Part shown: piece by piece, positions 8,946-18,200 of the stretch
Position numbering within the stretch: position 1 is the first letter of the stretch
How the letters are laid out: each line of letters starts with the position of its first letter
NCBI GenBank assembly: GCA_041401985.1
Contig: JAWKTE010000001.1
Span: 124,001 to 188,000, forward strand
Length of the DNA stretch: 64,000 nucleotides
Origin: JACKHA01 sp041401985
GTDB lineage: Bacteria; Planctomycetota; Phycisphaerae; Phycisphaerales; UBA1924
Direction: 5' to 3'
Notes under the pieces: generated by a model
The model's database searches: none
What the model was told of the DNA's origin: nothing
The model's input: only the letters and a program-made list of their open reading frames with translations
Translations under genes and position numbers: made by a program

Positions 8946-9872
8946 CTACATCGCCCCGCCCGCAAACACCACCCGCTCCTTCTTCCGCCTCGGGTCCGTT
9001 TCCGGCACCGCCGAGAGCAGCGACTGGGTGTAGGGGTGCCGGGGGTTCTCGATGATCTGCTCGCGCGGGCCGTGCTCCACGATCTTGCCCTTGTACATGA
9101 CGGCGATGTCGCGGCAGACGTGCTGGATGACCGCCATGGAGTGCGAGATGAACAGGTAGGACAGGCCGAACTCCTTCTGGAGGTCGGTCAGGAGGTTGAT
9201 GATCTGGGCCTGGATGGACACGTCGAGGGCCGAGGTGGGCTCGTCGCAGACGATGAACTTGGGCTGCAGGGCCAAGGCCCGTGCGATGCCGATGCGCTGG
9301 CGCTGGCCGCCGGAGAACTCGTGGGGGTAGCGGTCGGCGGCGGTGCGGGGCATGCCGCAGCGTTCGAGCAGGTTCTCGACCTCGTGGCGGAGTTGGTCTT
9401 TCGAGTCGATGAGTTTGTGGACCAGCAGGGGCTCGCCGACGATGGTGGCGATGCGCATGCGTGGGTTGAGCGAGCCGGCGGGGTCCTGGAAGATGATCTG
9501 CATGTCGCGCCGGAGGCGGCGGAGTTTCTCGCCGGAGGTGCGGAGCACGTCGGCGCCCTCGAACACGACCTTGCCGCTGGTGGCGGGGATGAGTTTGAGG
9601 ATGGTGCGACCGACCGTGGTCTTGCCGCAGCCGGACTCGCCGACGAGGCCCAGCGTGTGGCCCTGGGCGATGTCGAACGAGACGCCGTCGACGGCCCGGA
9701 CCCACCCGGTGACGCGCTGGAGCACGCCGGTGCGGATGGGGAAGTGGGTGTGGAGGTCGCGGACGGCGAGCAGCGGGCTCGCGCCGGAACCGGCGCTGGC
9801 GTGGGCCGCGCCGGCAATAGACGCGGCGGACGCGCCGTTGGCGGCGGACGTGGTTGGGGCATGGGAGGTCAT
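8946..9872 (-). CDS. Oligopeptide/dipeptide ABC transporter ATP-binding protein (OppF/DppF type)
   Basis: 308-residue ATPase of the peptide/nickel importer class. After an Ala-rich leader of about 32 residues come Walker A GESGCGKTT, Q-loop IIFQDPAGSLNPR, signature SGGQRQR, Walker B FIVCDEPTSALD and the H-loop SHSMAV. The C-terminal HPYTQSLLSAVP is the oligo/dipeptide-specific extension. It is a lone second ATPase gene: the partner OppD, permeases and binding protein are absent from at least the 10 kb on either side. ATG 9872 is the longest plausible start, with TACACT 8 nt upstream and no ribosome-binding site. The family is certain, the transported peptide unknown. Confidence 0.93.
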   Translation of the reverse strand: MTSHAPTTSAANGASAASIAGAAHASAGSGASPLLAVRDLHTHFPIRTGVLQRVTGWVRAVDGVSFDIAQGHTLGLVGESGCGKTTVGRTILKLIPATSGKVVFEGADVLRTSGEKLRRLRRDMQIIFQDPAGSLNPRMRIATIVGEPLLVHKLIDSKDQLRHEVENLLERCGMPRTAADRYPHEFSGGQRQRIGIARALALQPKFIVCDEPTSALDVSIQAQIINLLTDLQKEFGLSYLFISHSMAVIQHVCRDIAVMYKGKIVEHGPREQIIENPRHPYTQSLLSAVPETDPRRKKERVVFAGGAM

Positions 9873-9880
9873 CGCGGGTC

Positions 9881-9886
9881 AGTGTA
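9881..9886 (-). promoter_or_regulatory. -10 hexamer (TACACT) of the oligopeptide ATPase gene
   Basis: TACACT followed by 8 nt and ATG 9872, the same hexamer and spacing as at parA. Confidence 0.45.
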
Positions 9887-9956
9887 GGGGTTGGGGCACC
9901 CAGTGACCGCCGCGGGAGGGCGGGCCGTGACGCGGATAACGGGGATTCGGGGCGGA

Positions 9957-9988
9957 AACAAACGCCCCCGCGCTGGGCGCGGGGGCGT
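9957..9988 (-). terminator. Intrinsic terminator after the first GC-dockerin gene
   Basis: Perfect 12-bp inverted repeat at 9962-9973 and 9977-9988 with a 3-nt loop; on the minus strand it is followed by TTGTTT. Confidence 0.8.
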
Positions 9989-10054
9989 GGACGAGGCGTC
10001 GGGATTGGCCACGCGGTGCGCGGCGGCGGGGTCCACAGATGGCCGCGCGTCGGC

Positions 10055-10948
10055 TCAGCAGCCGGCGGCGAAGAGGGCCAGGTAGTAGAAGAAGTCGTCG
10101 TTGTTGACGATGCCGTTCGGGACGCCGTAGCCGGGCTGGCCGGCGATGGCGCCGGTGGTGAGGTCGGCGGCGGGGTCGTTGGCGGCGAAGATGGCCAGGT
10201 AGTAGAAGAAGTCGTCGTTGTTCAGGATGCCGTTGGGCACGCCGTAGCCCGGGACGCCGGCGATGGCGCCGGTGGTGAGGTCGGGGGCGCAGGTGGGGCC
10301 GCCGCCGCCGGTGGAGAGATCGATGACGGCGAAGTTGGCGTTGTTCTCGCCGCCCGAGGCGTATCCGCTGCCCCAGGAGCCGCCGAAGCGCACGCCGTAG
10401 CCCGAGCCCGGGCCGCTGGAGGCGGTGACGGCATCGGTGCTGGTGTTGGAGCCGTTGGACCCGTCGTGGCGGATCTCGATCAGGAGGTTCCCGCCGGTGT
10501 AGGTGTAGGACGACGTGAAGTCGATGACGAAGCCGAACCCGTTGGGCGAGCCGCCGGCGGGCATGGTGCCCGCGGGGATGGTCAGCGAGCCGGAGCGGAC
10601 CTGGGTCTGCGGGCCGACGACGTTGAAGGCGAACGTCGTGGACCGCAGCGAGGGATCGACGCAGTCGGAGAGGTAGATGTCGTAGTTGGGGTAGACGGTC
10701 TCGGCCGCGGGCCACGGCGCGGAGGCCGAGGGCAGCAGGCGGAACGCGAGCCCGTCGATGTCCTGGCCGACGATGGCGGTGAGTTCGTCGGCGTGGATCA
10801 GCATCTGGTACGAGCGGGCGCTGGAAGCCAGCGGGCTGAGGAACCCGCCGTTGCCGGCGACGAACTCGCGGTCGTTGGGAACCACGATGCCCAGCGCGGC
10901 CGAACCGGCGGCCAGGACGACAGACAGAGCAGCGGCGAACTTCAGCAT
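10055..10948 (-). CDS. GC-type dockerin domain-anchored exported protein A
   Basis: 297-residue exported protein. The signal peptide MLKFAAALSVVLAAGSAALG is followed by a Gly/Ser/Thr-rich beta-type region of about 200 residues with IRHDGSNG and VVPNDREFVAGNGGF, with no recognised catalytic motif. The C-terminus carries two dockerin repeats, DLTTGAIAGVPGYGVPNG..NNDDFFYYL and a second copy ending in FAAGC. Dockerin repeats bind calcium and in other bacteria dock to cohesins; the Gly-Cys end defines the GC type of Phycisphaerae. ATG 10948 follows GGGAGAGGGAGA, a strong ribosome-binding site, and starts the signal peptide; the longer open frame upstream is not used. It is a close paralogue of protein C. 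Function of the body is unknown. Confidence 0.9.
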   Translation of the reverse strand: MLKFAAALSVVLAAGSAALGIVVPNDREFVAGNGGFLSPLASSARSYQMLIHADELTAIVGQDIDGLAFRLLPSASAPWPAAETVYPNYDIYLSDCVDPSLRSTTFAFNVVGPQTQVRSGSLTIPAGTMPAGGSPNGFGFVIDFTSSYTYTGGNLLIEIRHDGSNGSNTSTDAVTASSGPGSGYGVRFGGSWGSGYASGGENNANFAVIDLSTGGGGPTCAPDLTTGAIAGVPGYGVPNGILNNDDFFYYLAIFAANDPAADLTTGAIAGQPGYGVPNGIVNNDDFFYYLALFAAGC

Positions 10949-11157
10949 GTGATCTCCCTCTCCCGACCGGCAACGCCGGCGGGACGTTCGGTCGCCGAGC
11001 CCGAGAGAGCCGACCACGCGCCGGGCCCGCGAGCAAGACGCCCATCGCACGGAACCGCCCGAGAAACGGGCGACGTGGACATTCAGGCTACGCCCAAACG
11101 CGATCCCGCACAAGAACTTCCTTCGGACCCGGTGCGCGAACCGGGCCTGCGGGTCCG

Positions 11158-11193
11158 GAATGAAACGACCCCGCGCTCCGGAGCGCGGGGTCG
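11158..11193 (-). terminator. Intrinsic terminator after GC-dockerin gene B
   Basis: 12-bp stem at 11166-11177 and 11182-11193 with a CCGG loop; minus-strand tail TTTCATT. Confidence 0.75.
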
Positions 11194-11245
11194 GTCTGGA
11201 TTCAGGAACCGGGGCTCGGGCCACTCGGGCCGGCCAGCAGGCCGA

Positions 11246-12031
11246 TCAGCAGCCGGCGGCGAAGAGGGCCAGGTAGTAGAAGAAGTCGTCGTTGTTCAGG
11301 ATGCCGTTGGGCACGCCGTAGCCGGGCACGCCCGCGATCGCGCCGGTGGTCAGGTCGGCCCGGAGATCGTTGGCGGCGAAGAGAGCCAGGTAATAGAAGA
11401 AGTCGTCGTTGTTCAGGACGCCGTTGGGCACGCCGTAGCCAGGGACGCCGGCGATCGCGCCCGTTGTCAGGTCGGGCTCGCAGGCGGGCTGCGGGTCGCC
11501 GGCCAGAGCGGTGGCGCGGACGGCCTCGGAGCCGAAGGACAGATTTGGGTACCCGAAGCCGCCGCTCGGGAAGTCGGTGCGGACGTAGCCGGCGGTGAGC
11601 GTCGCACCGGCGGGCGAGATCTTGTCGTTGGACAGGGCGTTGGACTCGACGGTCACGTCGCCGACGACGCGGTAGACGCCGGCGGGGATGGTCACGGGCG
11701 AAGCGAGGTCCTCGATGAACCACTGGCCGGTGCTGGCCGAGGGGAACGTCGGGCTGGTGGGCGTGACGGTGACGGTGGCGAGCTGGACCTGGGTCGTGGC
11801 GTCCCACAGGAAGACCTGGTGGCTGGCGATCAGGCCGTCGCCCTCGACGTCGATGAACCCGAGCGCGACGACAGTCACGGAGTCCGCGATCGTGAACTCC
11901 GACCCGGCGACGTAGTTGCCGCTCGAGAACGTCTGGCTGGTGGAAAACGGGCCGGCGTCAACCAACAGCGTCTGGGCGTTGGCAGCGCCCGCGAGGGCGA
12001 CAAGAGCGAGCGCGGCGGCGAACTTCTTCAT
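11246..12031 (-). CDS. GC-type dockerin domain-anchored exported protein B
   Basis: 261 residues. The signal peptide MKKFAAALALVALAGAANAQ is cleaved probably after ANA. A beta-rich region of about 160 residues contains SGNYVAGSEFTIADSV and IPAGVYRVVGDV, resembling choice-of-anchor style extracellular domains. Two GC-type dockerin repeats follow, the second ending in FAAGC. ATG 12031 has the ribosome-binding site GGAG 8 nt upstream, and TACCCT about 50 nt upstream is a plausible -10 box, so this gene has an ordinary leader, unlike many others in the window. The body is not related to proteins A and C. No catalytic motif is seen. Confidence 0.88.
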   Translation of the reverse strand: MKKFAAALALVALAGAANAQTLLVDAGPFSTSQTFSSGNYVAGSEFTIADSVTVVALGFIDVEGDGLIASHQVFLWDATTQVQLATVTVTPTSPTFPSASTGQWFIEDLASPVTIPAGVYRVVGDVTVESNALSNDKISPAGATLTAGYVRTDFPSGGFGYPNLSFGSEAVRATALAGDPQPACEPDLTTGAIAGVPGYGVPNGVLNNDDFFYYLALFAANDLRADLTTGAIAGVPGYGVPNGILNNDDFFYYLALFAAGC

Positions 12032-12145
12032 GGGGGTCTCCTCCAGGGGTTCGTGATGGGGCCGAACGGACCCCGAGGGTGTAGGGTACCGGATCGGCCT
12101 CGGGATTCCAAGCGCGTCGTCCGGAAGCGATGCCGGCCCGGAACA

Positions 12146-12175
12146 CGAAAACGCCCCCGGGGCGTCCCGGGGGCG
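12146..12175 (-). terminator. Intrinsic terminator after GC-dockerin gene C
   Basis: 10-bp G/C stem at 12152-12161 and 12166-12175 with a GCGT loop; minus-strand tail TTTTCG. Confidence 0.75.
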
Positions 12176-12226
12176 GATGGATCGGTCAGAGAATCGGACT
12201 CGGCGGGATCGGCGATCGCGCGAGGA

Positions 12227-13117
12227 TCAGCAGCCGGCGGCGAAGAGGGCGAGATAGTAGAAGAAGTCGTCGTTGTTGATGATGCCGTTGGGCACGCCGT
12301 AACCGGGCTGGCCGGCGATCGCGCCAGTGGTGAGATCGGCGGCGAGGTCGTTGGCGGCGAAGATGGCCAGATAGTAGAAGAAATCGTCGTTGTTCAGGAC
12401 GCCATTGGGCACGCCGTAGCCAGGGACGCCGGCGATGGCGCCGGTGGTCAGGTCGGGCTCGCAAGTGGGGCCGCCGCCGCCCGTGGCCAGGTCGATGATG
12501 GCGAAGTTGGCGCGCATCCCGCCGGCGGAGGCGTACCCGCTGCCCCACGACGCGCCGAAGCGCACGTCGTAGCCCGAGGCGGGGCCGCTGGACGCGGTGA
12601 CGGCGTCGGTGCTGCTGCTCGTGCCGTCGGACCCGTCGTGGCGGATCTCGATGGCGAGGTTGCCACCGGCGTAGGCGTAGGGCGTGGTGAAGTCGATCAC
12701 GAACCCGAAGGCGTTCGGCGCACCGCCGGCCGAGAACGACCCGGCCGGGATGACCAGCGAGCCGGAGCGGACCTGGGTCTGGACGCCGACGATGTTGTCG
12801 ATGAAGTTCACGGAGCGGAACGCGGGATCGACGCAGTCGGACAGGTAGATGTCGTAGTTGAAATAGGTGGTGTCGAGCGCGGGCCACGCGACGCTGGCCG
12901 ACGGCAGCAGGCGGAACGTCAGGCCCGTGAGGTTCTGGCCGGCGACGCTGGCCAGCTCGTCGGCGTGGATCACCATCTGGTACGAGCGGGCGCTGGAGGC
13001 CAGCGGGCTGAGGAACCCGCCGTTGCCGGCGACGCCATCGCGGTCGTTGGGCACGACCACGCCGAACGAGGCCGACCCGGCGGCGAGAACCACGGCGAGG
13101 AACGCGGAACGCTTCAT
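12227..13117 (-). CDS. GC-type dockerin domain-anchored exported protein C (paralogue of A)
   Basis: 296 residues. The signal peptide MKRSAFLAVVLAAGSASFG and the body follow protein A almost position for position (VVPNDRDGVAGNGGFLSPLA, SARSYQMVIHADEL, GFVIDFT, IEIRHDGSDG), so A and C are a duplicated pair separated by the unrelated gene B. Two dockerin repeats end in FAAGC. ATG 13117 is chosen because AGGGAGAT lies 8-15 nt upstream and the hydrophobic signal starts there; the open frame continues further upstream without a signal-like start. The body has no recognised enzymatic motif and is probably a beta-sandwich extracellular protein. Confidence 0.88.
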   Translation of the reverse strand: MKRSAFLAVVLAAGSASFGVVVPNDRDGVAGNGGFLSPLASSARSYQMVIHADELASVAGQNLTGLTFRLLPSASVAWPALDTTYFNYDIYLSDCVDPAFRSVNFIDNIVGVQTQVRSGSLVIPAGSFSAGGAPNAFGFVIDFTTPYAYAGGNLAIEIRHDGSDGTSSSTDAVTASSGPASGYDVRFGASWGSGYASAGGMRANFAIIDLATGGGGPTCEPDLTTGAIAGVPGYGVPNGVLNNDDFFYYLAIFAANDLAADLTTGAIAGQPGYGVPNGIINNDDFFYYLALFAAGC

Positions 13118-13321
13118 CTGCACATCTCCCTTGACGGGCCGGTCACCGCCGGCCCAACGCTTCGGCACCACAGCACCCCGACCGCCCGGCGCACGCCGGG
13201 CCTGGGCGCAAGCAACGCCGATCGAATCCTCCGGCCCGGAATCGGGCGGAACCATGGAGGATACCCAATGGCCGCGACGCGTCCAACGGAATTCGGGCAC
13301 GCGCCCCCGCGAGAGTAGGGT

Positions 13322-13356
13322 AACGAAACGACCCCGTGCCGCGGGGCACGGGGTCG
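13322..13356 (-). terminator. Intrinsic terminator after GC-dockerin gene D
   Basis: 12-bp stem at 13329-13340 and 13345-13356 with a GCGG loop; minus-strand tail TTTCG. Confidence 0.75.
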
Positions 13357-13409
13357 GATTGGGTTCGGATCGATCAGCACGGCCGCGGGGCTGCCGCGGC
13401 CTCGGACGA

Positions 13410-15920
13410 TCAGCAGCCGGCCGCGAAGATGGCCAAGTAGTAGAAGAAGTCGTCGTTGTTGATGATGCCGTTCGGGACGCCGTAGCCCGGCTGGCCGGCG
13501 ATGGCGCCGGTGGTCAGGTCGGCGACGGCGACGTTGCCGCTGGCGAACTGAGCCAGGTAGTAGAAGAAGTCGTCGTTGTTGAGCACGCCGTTCGGCACGC
13601 CGTAACCGGGCTGGCCGGCGATGGCGCCGGTGGTCAGGTCGGGCTGGCAGGAGGCGCTGCAGGCGGTGGCGCCGGAGGCGACCAGGGCGTAGTGGGCGTC
13701 GAGCGCGGCGGTGCCGCCCTGGGAAGCGGGCCAGCCGTCGACGGTGATGGAGTCGCCGCGGACCTGGATGGTCCACTCGCCGGCGACCGGGTTCTGGATG
13801 AAGACGTTCTCGACGGTGTCCTTGGTGTTGGGCACGCCGCCGGCGGTGGAGAACAGGCCGCCGGAGTTGTTCTGCGCGCTGCCGCCGCCCCACAGGCCGA
13901 CGTTGCCGTTGTAGACGATGCCGTTGGGATCAACGACGCGGAGCGAGAGGTCGTTGACGCGGTGGGTGCCCTGATTGGCGGGGTTGCCGGCGGGGTCGGC
14001 GTAGACCATGGTGATCTTGAGCACGGGCGTGCCGGTGGAGACGTCCACGCAGTAGGAGTTGGTGCCCAGCGGGGCAACGGGGTCCTCGCCGTCGACGATG
14101 AAGATGTTGTTGCGGAGGTTGTAGAGGTTGGCGACATCGGCCATGCCCCAGCCCTGGCGGATGCGCCACATGTTGCTGTTGGCCGAGGTGCCGCCAAGCC
14201 AGGTGTACTGGAAGGCGGTGTTGACCGCCAGTGCCTTGGCGGTCATGGCGTGGCAGCGCTCGTCGAAGACCGAGCCGCCGCCGACGGTGTTGCCGAAGAT
14301 GCCGTCGGCCCACATCTCGAAAATCAGTCCGATGGTCGAGCACTGGGTCGGCGTGGCCGACGAGGTGCCGGAGAACTGCGTGGTGGACGTCGTGCCGCCA
14401 TCCCAGGCGGAGAACACGTTGTCGTAGAAGGACGCCAGATCGGGCTTGACGCGCCCGTCCTGGGCGGGTCCCGTCGAGCCGGACGACCGGTGCGTGCCGC
14501 GATCGAGCGAGTTGCTGTGCGTGATGCCACCGACCGAGACCATGTTCTTGGCCCAGGCCTGCGGGCGGCAGTCCTGGATGAGCCCAGCGTTCGACATCGA
14601 CTGGCACATCAGGAAGTCGTGGTCGAACAGCATCGTGTCGGTCTGGGCGGAGATGGTCGTGTACAGGAACGTACGCGGGTCGCCGGTGGAGTTCGTCTGG
14701 AACACGATGCCCAGGGCGACCGAGCCCGCGGTGTGGTTGTAGCGGGTCGTGCCGGCACCCGAGCCGAGCAGGTAGTTCGAGAACGTGAAGTAGCCCTGGG
14801 CCTGCGGGAGGTGCCCGCGGAGCGTGGGCGTCGGATTGCCGTCGGCGAAGCAGATCGAGTAGACGGCGGTGCCGTGCGACCCGGAGGCCCCGCCGCCGGC
14901 GCGGACGATCGGGGAGAGCGTGGTGTTGCCGCTCAGACCGGGGTTGTTGAACTGGGTGTGCGTGGTGTTGAGCTGCGTATCGGCAACCTCGCCGACCACG
15001 CCCGAGCCGTTGTACCCGCCCATGGTCTCGATCGTGTTGGCGCCGGAGAACTGACGCATCACGTCCATGTCGAGTTCCATCTCGCCGCGGCGATCAACGA
15101 ACAGGACGTAGGGCGACTCCACAACCTGACGCAGCTGCTCGGGGCTCAGCCACGCCTGCACGTGCCCGGAGTGCGAGTCGAGCAGATGGGGCTCGGCACC
15201 GACCTGCTGGATGATCGCCGCGCCCTCGTTGGCCACGTCCTCGCCCTGCGTCACCAGCAGGATCGAGTAGAAGTCACGCTCCTGCAGCGGCGCCGTGCCC
15301 AGGAAGCCGGCCACCAGCGGGATCTCCATCTTGTACGCGATGTGGTTCTCGCCCACCCAGCGGACGAACGGCATCTGGGCGACCTGCGCCGCAGTCGCCG
15401 GGTCCATCACCACGATCCGGCCGTTGTCGTGCATCGTCGCGCCCAGGCGAGCCCCGGCGGCCTCGACCGCGTGCAGGAACTCCTCGGCCGGGGGGACCAC
15501 GAACTGCACGATGTACGAGCCCAGCCCGGAGTCGGCCTGGCCCGCACGCAGTTCGGCCGGGATCACCGGCGTGCCCTGCATCGGGTCGAAGCGGGCGTAC
15601 TGGGTGTCGATGGTCGTCCAGTTGCGGACGACGCGGCTGAACTCGCCGCCGCGGGCCAGGGCGTAGTACCCCTGCACCGCCCCCTGCTCGTCAATCTCGT
15701 CCCACGTCACGACCGTCACGCCCGCGCCCTCAACGATCTGGGCGTTGGTGACGGCGTTGACCGTCGAGTGCACGACCCGCCCGTCGTCCAGTTGGATGGT
15801 CACGCCCTGCGAAGAGGGGGCGACGTTGATCTGGGCCGCGGCAGCCTGGGACATGGTGAGCACGCCACCGGCCGCCTGGGCCAGGGCGAGAACGGAGAAC
15901 CCGACGATCATCTTGCGCAT
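13410..15920 (-). CDS. Subtilisin-like S8 serine protease with GC-type dockerin (protein D)
   Basis: 836-residue exported endopeptidase. A signal peptide is followed by a propeptide-like region of about 290 residues. The S8 triad is recognisable in order: Asp in VGEVADTQLN (about residue 314), His in SGSHGTAVYS (about 348) and Ser in FSGTSSATPTQC (about 520). The later VKPDLASF lies where subtilases have KPDxxAPG. A beta domain with GEWTIQVRGD (P-domain-like) and two GC-type dockerin repeats follow, ending in FAAGC. GTG 15932 is in frame, but ATG 15920 has GGAGG 5 nt upstream and is chosen. The first dockerin repeat has FASGN where other members have FAAN. It is the only clear enzyme in the dockerin block. 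Confidence 0.9.
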   Translation of the reverse strand: MRKMIVGFSVLALAQAAGGVLTMSQAAAAQINVAPSSQGVTIQLDDGRVVHSTVNAVTNAQIVEGAGVTVVTWDEIDEQGAVQGYYALARGGEFSRVVRNWTTIDTQYARFDPMQGTPVIPAELRAGQADSGLGSYIVQFVVPPAEEFLHAVEAAGARLGATMHDNGRIVVMDPATAAQVAQMPFVRWVGENHIAYKMEIPLVAGFLGTAPLQERDFYSILLVTQGEDVANEGAAIIQQVGAEPHLLDSHSGHVQAWLSPEQLRQVVESPYVLFVDRRGEMELDMDVMRQFSGANTIETMGGYNGSGVVGEVADTQLNTTHTQFNNPGLSGNTTLSPIVRAGGGASGSHGTAVYSICFADGNPTPTLRGHLPQAQGYFTFSNYLLGSGAGTTRYNHTAGSVALGIVFQTNSTGDPRTFLYTTISAQTDTMLFDHDFLMCQSMSNAGLIQDCRPQAWAKNMVSVGGITHSNSLDRGTHRSSGSTGPAQDGRVKPDLASFYDNVFSAWDGGTTSTTQFSGTSSATPTQCSTIGLIFEMWADGIFGNTVGGGSVFDERCHAMTAKALAVNTAFQYTWLGGTSANSNMWRIRQGWGMADVANLYNLRNNIFIVDGEDPVAPLGTNSYCVDVSTGTPVLKITMVYADPAGNPANQGTHRVNDLSLRVVDPNGIVYNGNVGLWGGGSAQNNSGGLFSTAGGVPNTKDTVENVFIQNPVAGEWTIQVRGDSITVDGWPASQGGTAALDAHYALVASGATACSASCQPDLTTGAIAGQPGYGVPNGVLNNDDFFYYLAQFASGNVAVADLTTGAIAGQPGYGVPNGIINNDDFFYYLAIFAAGC

Positions 15921-16189
15921 TTGAACCTCCACAGCAACTCTTCCTCAGTGCGACAACGCAGCCACGCCAGCACAGGCGCGGACCCCCTCGAGGACGAACA
16001 GCGACGGCCGCGGACCTCCGCCCAAGACCGGCTCCCACAAGATACAGCAAGCCGGGCGGTTGGGGAATCCAGATTCTCGATGAACTTGTCGCTTCCGACC
16101 GGGGATCCCCCCAAGCAACCGCCATACCGGACCCGCGCCCCACGCTGCCGACGACTTGGTCCCATCGATCCGCGGCCACGTCCGAGAAG

Positions 16190-16221
16190 AAAAAACGAGG
16201 GCGAGCCGGATCGGCCCGCCC
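16190..16221 (-). terminator. Intrinsic terminator after GC-dockerin gene E
   Basis: Stem of 5 plus 4 bp around one mismatch at 16199-16208 and 16212-16221; minus-strand tail of six T. Confidence 0.8.
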
Positions 16222-16265
16222 CCGTCGCTGTGGATTCTGGTTGGATGCCCGAACAGGTGCCTTGC

Positions 16266-17849
16266 TCAGCAGCCCGCGGCGAAGATGGCCAGGTAGTAGA
16301 AGAAATCGTCGTTGGTGATCACGCCGTTCGGCACGCCGTAGCCCGGCTGGCCCATGATCGCGCCCGTGGTCAGGTCGGCCACCGCGACGTTGCCGCTGGC
16401 GAACTGGGCCAGGTAGTAGAAGAAGTCGTCGTTGGTCACCACGCCGTTGGGCACGCCGTAGCCCGGCTGCCCGGCGATGGCGCCGGTCGTCAGGTCGGGC
16501 TGGCAGGTCGGCGTGGTCTCGAACGCGCGGACGCGCATGAACGCCTGCCCGAGGCTGACGCCGACGCTGGACCGCAGGTCGACGGTGAAGTAGTACCAGC
16601 CGTCGTCGGTCAGGAACGCGTCGTCGTTGTTGAACGTGCCCAGGAACGCGTCGTCGTCGAACATGCCGTTGCCGTCGAGATCAACCGGGTCGTTCTCGCG
16701 GAGCAGCTCGCTGGTGACGCCGCCCCGGTTCAGCAGCACGAGGCCGTTGGCCTCGGTGTTCACGCTGTCGGTGACGCAGCCGTACACGAAGTTGCCGTTG
16801 TTGTCGGCGACCATCGAGAAGAAGCACGCGGAGAAGATGGTGTCGTCGTAGCGCTCGCCCGTGCCGATGTCGGGGATGAGCTCGCCGGTCAGCGCGACCA
16901 CATCGCCGTTGAACACGAGCCAGTCCTGCTGCGTGCCCGCGAAGTCGCCGCGGGCCATCCAGTCGCCGCTGGACGACATGTACGGCTCGATGATGCCGGA
17001 GAGGTCGATCAGGTCCGCCAGCCCGGAGCCGGGGATCGGCTGGTTCTCCTGCAGCACCACGTCCCCGTCCACGACCAGCACGTCGTCGTCGCTGGTGGCC
17101 GCGAGCGTGTCGCCCTGGGCCAACCAGTGCGAGCCGTCGCCCGAGGCGTAGAAGTCGAACGTGTCGAACACGTCCCACGCGTCCAGCACGCCGCCGGGCA
17201 CGGTGACGGATTCCTGCGCGAGGGCGGCCGCCCCGGCGATCAGAAAGTCGTCGTCGGCGGTCGTCAGCGCGCCGACCGTCGACGGAGCCCGATACCACAC
17301 CTCGCCCGAGTCGACGATGCTGGCCGAGTCGAGCGTCGGCCCGAGCGCCTCGCCCGGGAAACCGGGCACCGCGCCGCCCTCCCGAGCCGCCGCGTCGAAC
17401 GCGCCCAAGACCGCGTCGTATCGGACGATCACCTCGTCGTCGGCCGTCCCGGCGGTCCCGCCCAGATTCGTCGCGAACACGTACGACCCGGCGTTGTTGA
17501 TGCCCAGATTGCGGTCGATCAGGCCGAACAGCTCGCCCGCGGGCGCGAACGGGGCCTGCGTGCCCTCCCGGACCACCACCATGCCCGTCATGCCCGCGCC
17601 GACGATGATGACCTCGTCCTCGGTCGTCGCCAGATCGGTGTCGGCAGAGATGATCCACAACGAACCGTCCGGGCTGCGGTACGGGCGGTCGAACGCCTGG
17701 AACGTCGCTCCCGGCACCCCAGGCACGTTGCTCGTCGCCAGCCCCAGGGCCTCGGAGAAGATCACGTCCGGCCCGATCGCCGAGGCGGTGCCGGCGGCGG
17801 ACACAACGGCCAGGGCCACAGCCGCGGCCACCAGGGTGCAGTTCTTCAT
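16266..17849 (-). CDS. GC-type dockerin protein E with repeated NNxGxxxF-like beta units
   Basis: 527 residues. The signal peptide MKNCTLVAAAVALAVVSAAG is cleaved near SAIG. The body has repeated units of roughly 50-60 residues with RSPDGSLWIISADTDL, INNAGSYVFATN, SSSGDWMARGDF and TDDGWYYFTVDLR. This resembles the choice-of-anchor tandem-repeat NxxGxxxF class of extracellular beta-propeller-like proteins (inference from motif rhythm). Two GC-type dockerin repeats end in FAAGC; here NGVVTNDDFF replaces NGVLNNDDFF. ATG 17849 is preceded by GGGAGAG at 9-15 nt and opens the signal peptide; the frame is open for another 113 codons without signal features. It is clearly homologous to protein F over the full length. 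Confidence 0.88.
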   Translation of the reverse strand: MKNCTLVAAAVALAVVSAAGTASAIGPDVIFSEALGLATSNVPGVPGATFQAFDRPYRSPDGSLWIISADTDLATTEDEVIIVGAGMTGMVVVREGTQAPFAPAGELFGLIDRNLGINNAGSYVFATNLGGTAGTADDEVIVRYDAVLGAFDAAAREGGAVPGFPGEALGPTLDSASIVDSGEVWYRAPSTVGALTTADDDFLIAGAAALAQESVTVPGGVLDAWDVFDTFDFYASGDGSHWLAQGDTLAATSDDDVLVVDGDVVLQENQPIPGSGLADLIDLSGIIEPYMSSSGDWMARGDFAGTQQDWLVFNGDVVALTGELIPDIGTGERYDDTIFSACFFSMVADNNGNFVYGCVTDSVNTEANGLVLLNRGGVTSELLRENDPVDLDGNGMFDDDAFLGTFNNDDAFLTDDGWYYFTVDLRSSVGVSLGQAFMRVRAFETTPTCQPDLTTGAIAGQPGYGVPNGVVTNDDFFYYLAQFASGNVAVADLTTGAIMGQPGYGVPNGVITNDDFFYYLAIFAAGC

Positions 17850-18132
17850 TGGCGCAACTCTCCCGCGGGGCGGGGGCCGCGCTCGACCGAACCTCGGACG
17901 ACACACCGGCATCGGCGACGCAGAAACACGCCACGGCCACCCACCTCGTGCCTGCAGTGTGGGCCAAACTCTCCAACGGATCAAGGCCATTCGCGGTGTT
18001 CGGGCATAAATACGCACAGGTCGCCGCCCAATCGAGACCGAATCGTCGCAGATCGCGGCCACTCCGCCCTGAGCCGACGCCGCCGACCCAACCCCGCCTT
18101 GCCCAGATTCACAGGATCCCCGGTGCTGCCTA

Positions 18133-18170
18133 GAACGAAAACGCGGGAGCCGGCCGAGCCGGCTCCCGCG
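18133..18170 (-). terminator. Intrinsic terminator after GC-dockerin gene F
   Basis: 13-bp stem at 18142-18154 and 18158-18170 with a CGA loop; minus-strand tail TTTTCG. Confidence 0.8.
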
Positions 18171-18200
18171 CGTGGAGGTTCGACACACCGCTCACCGGGC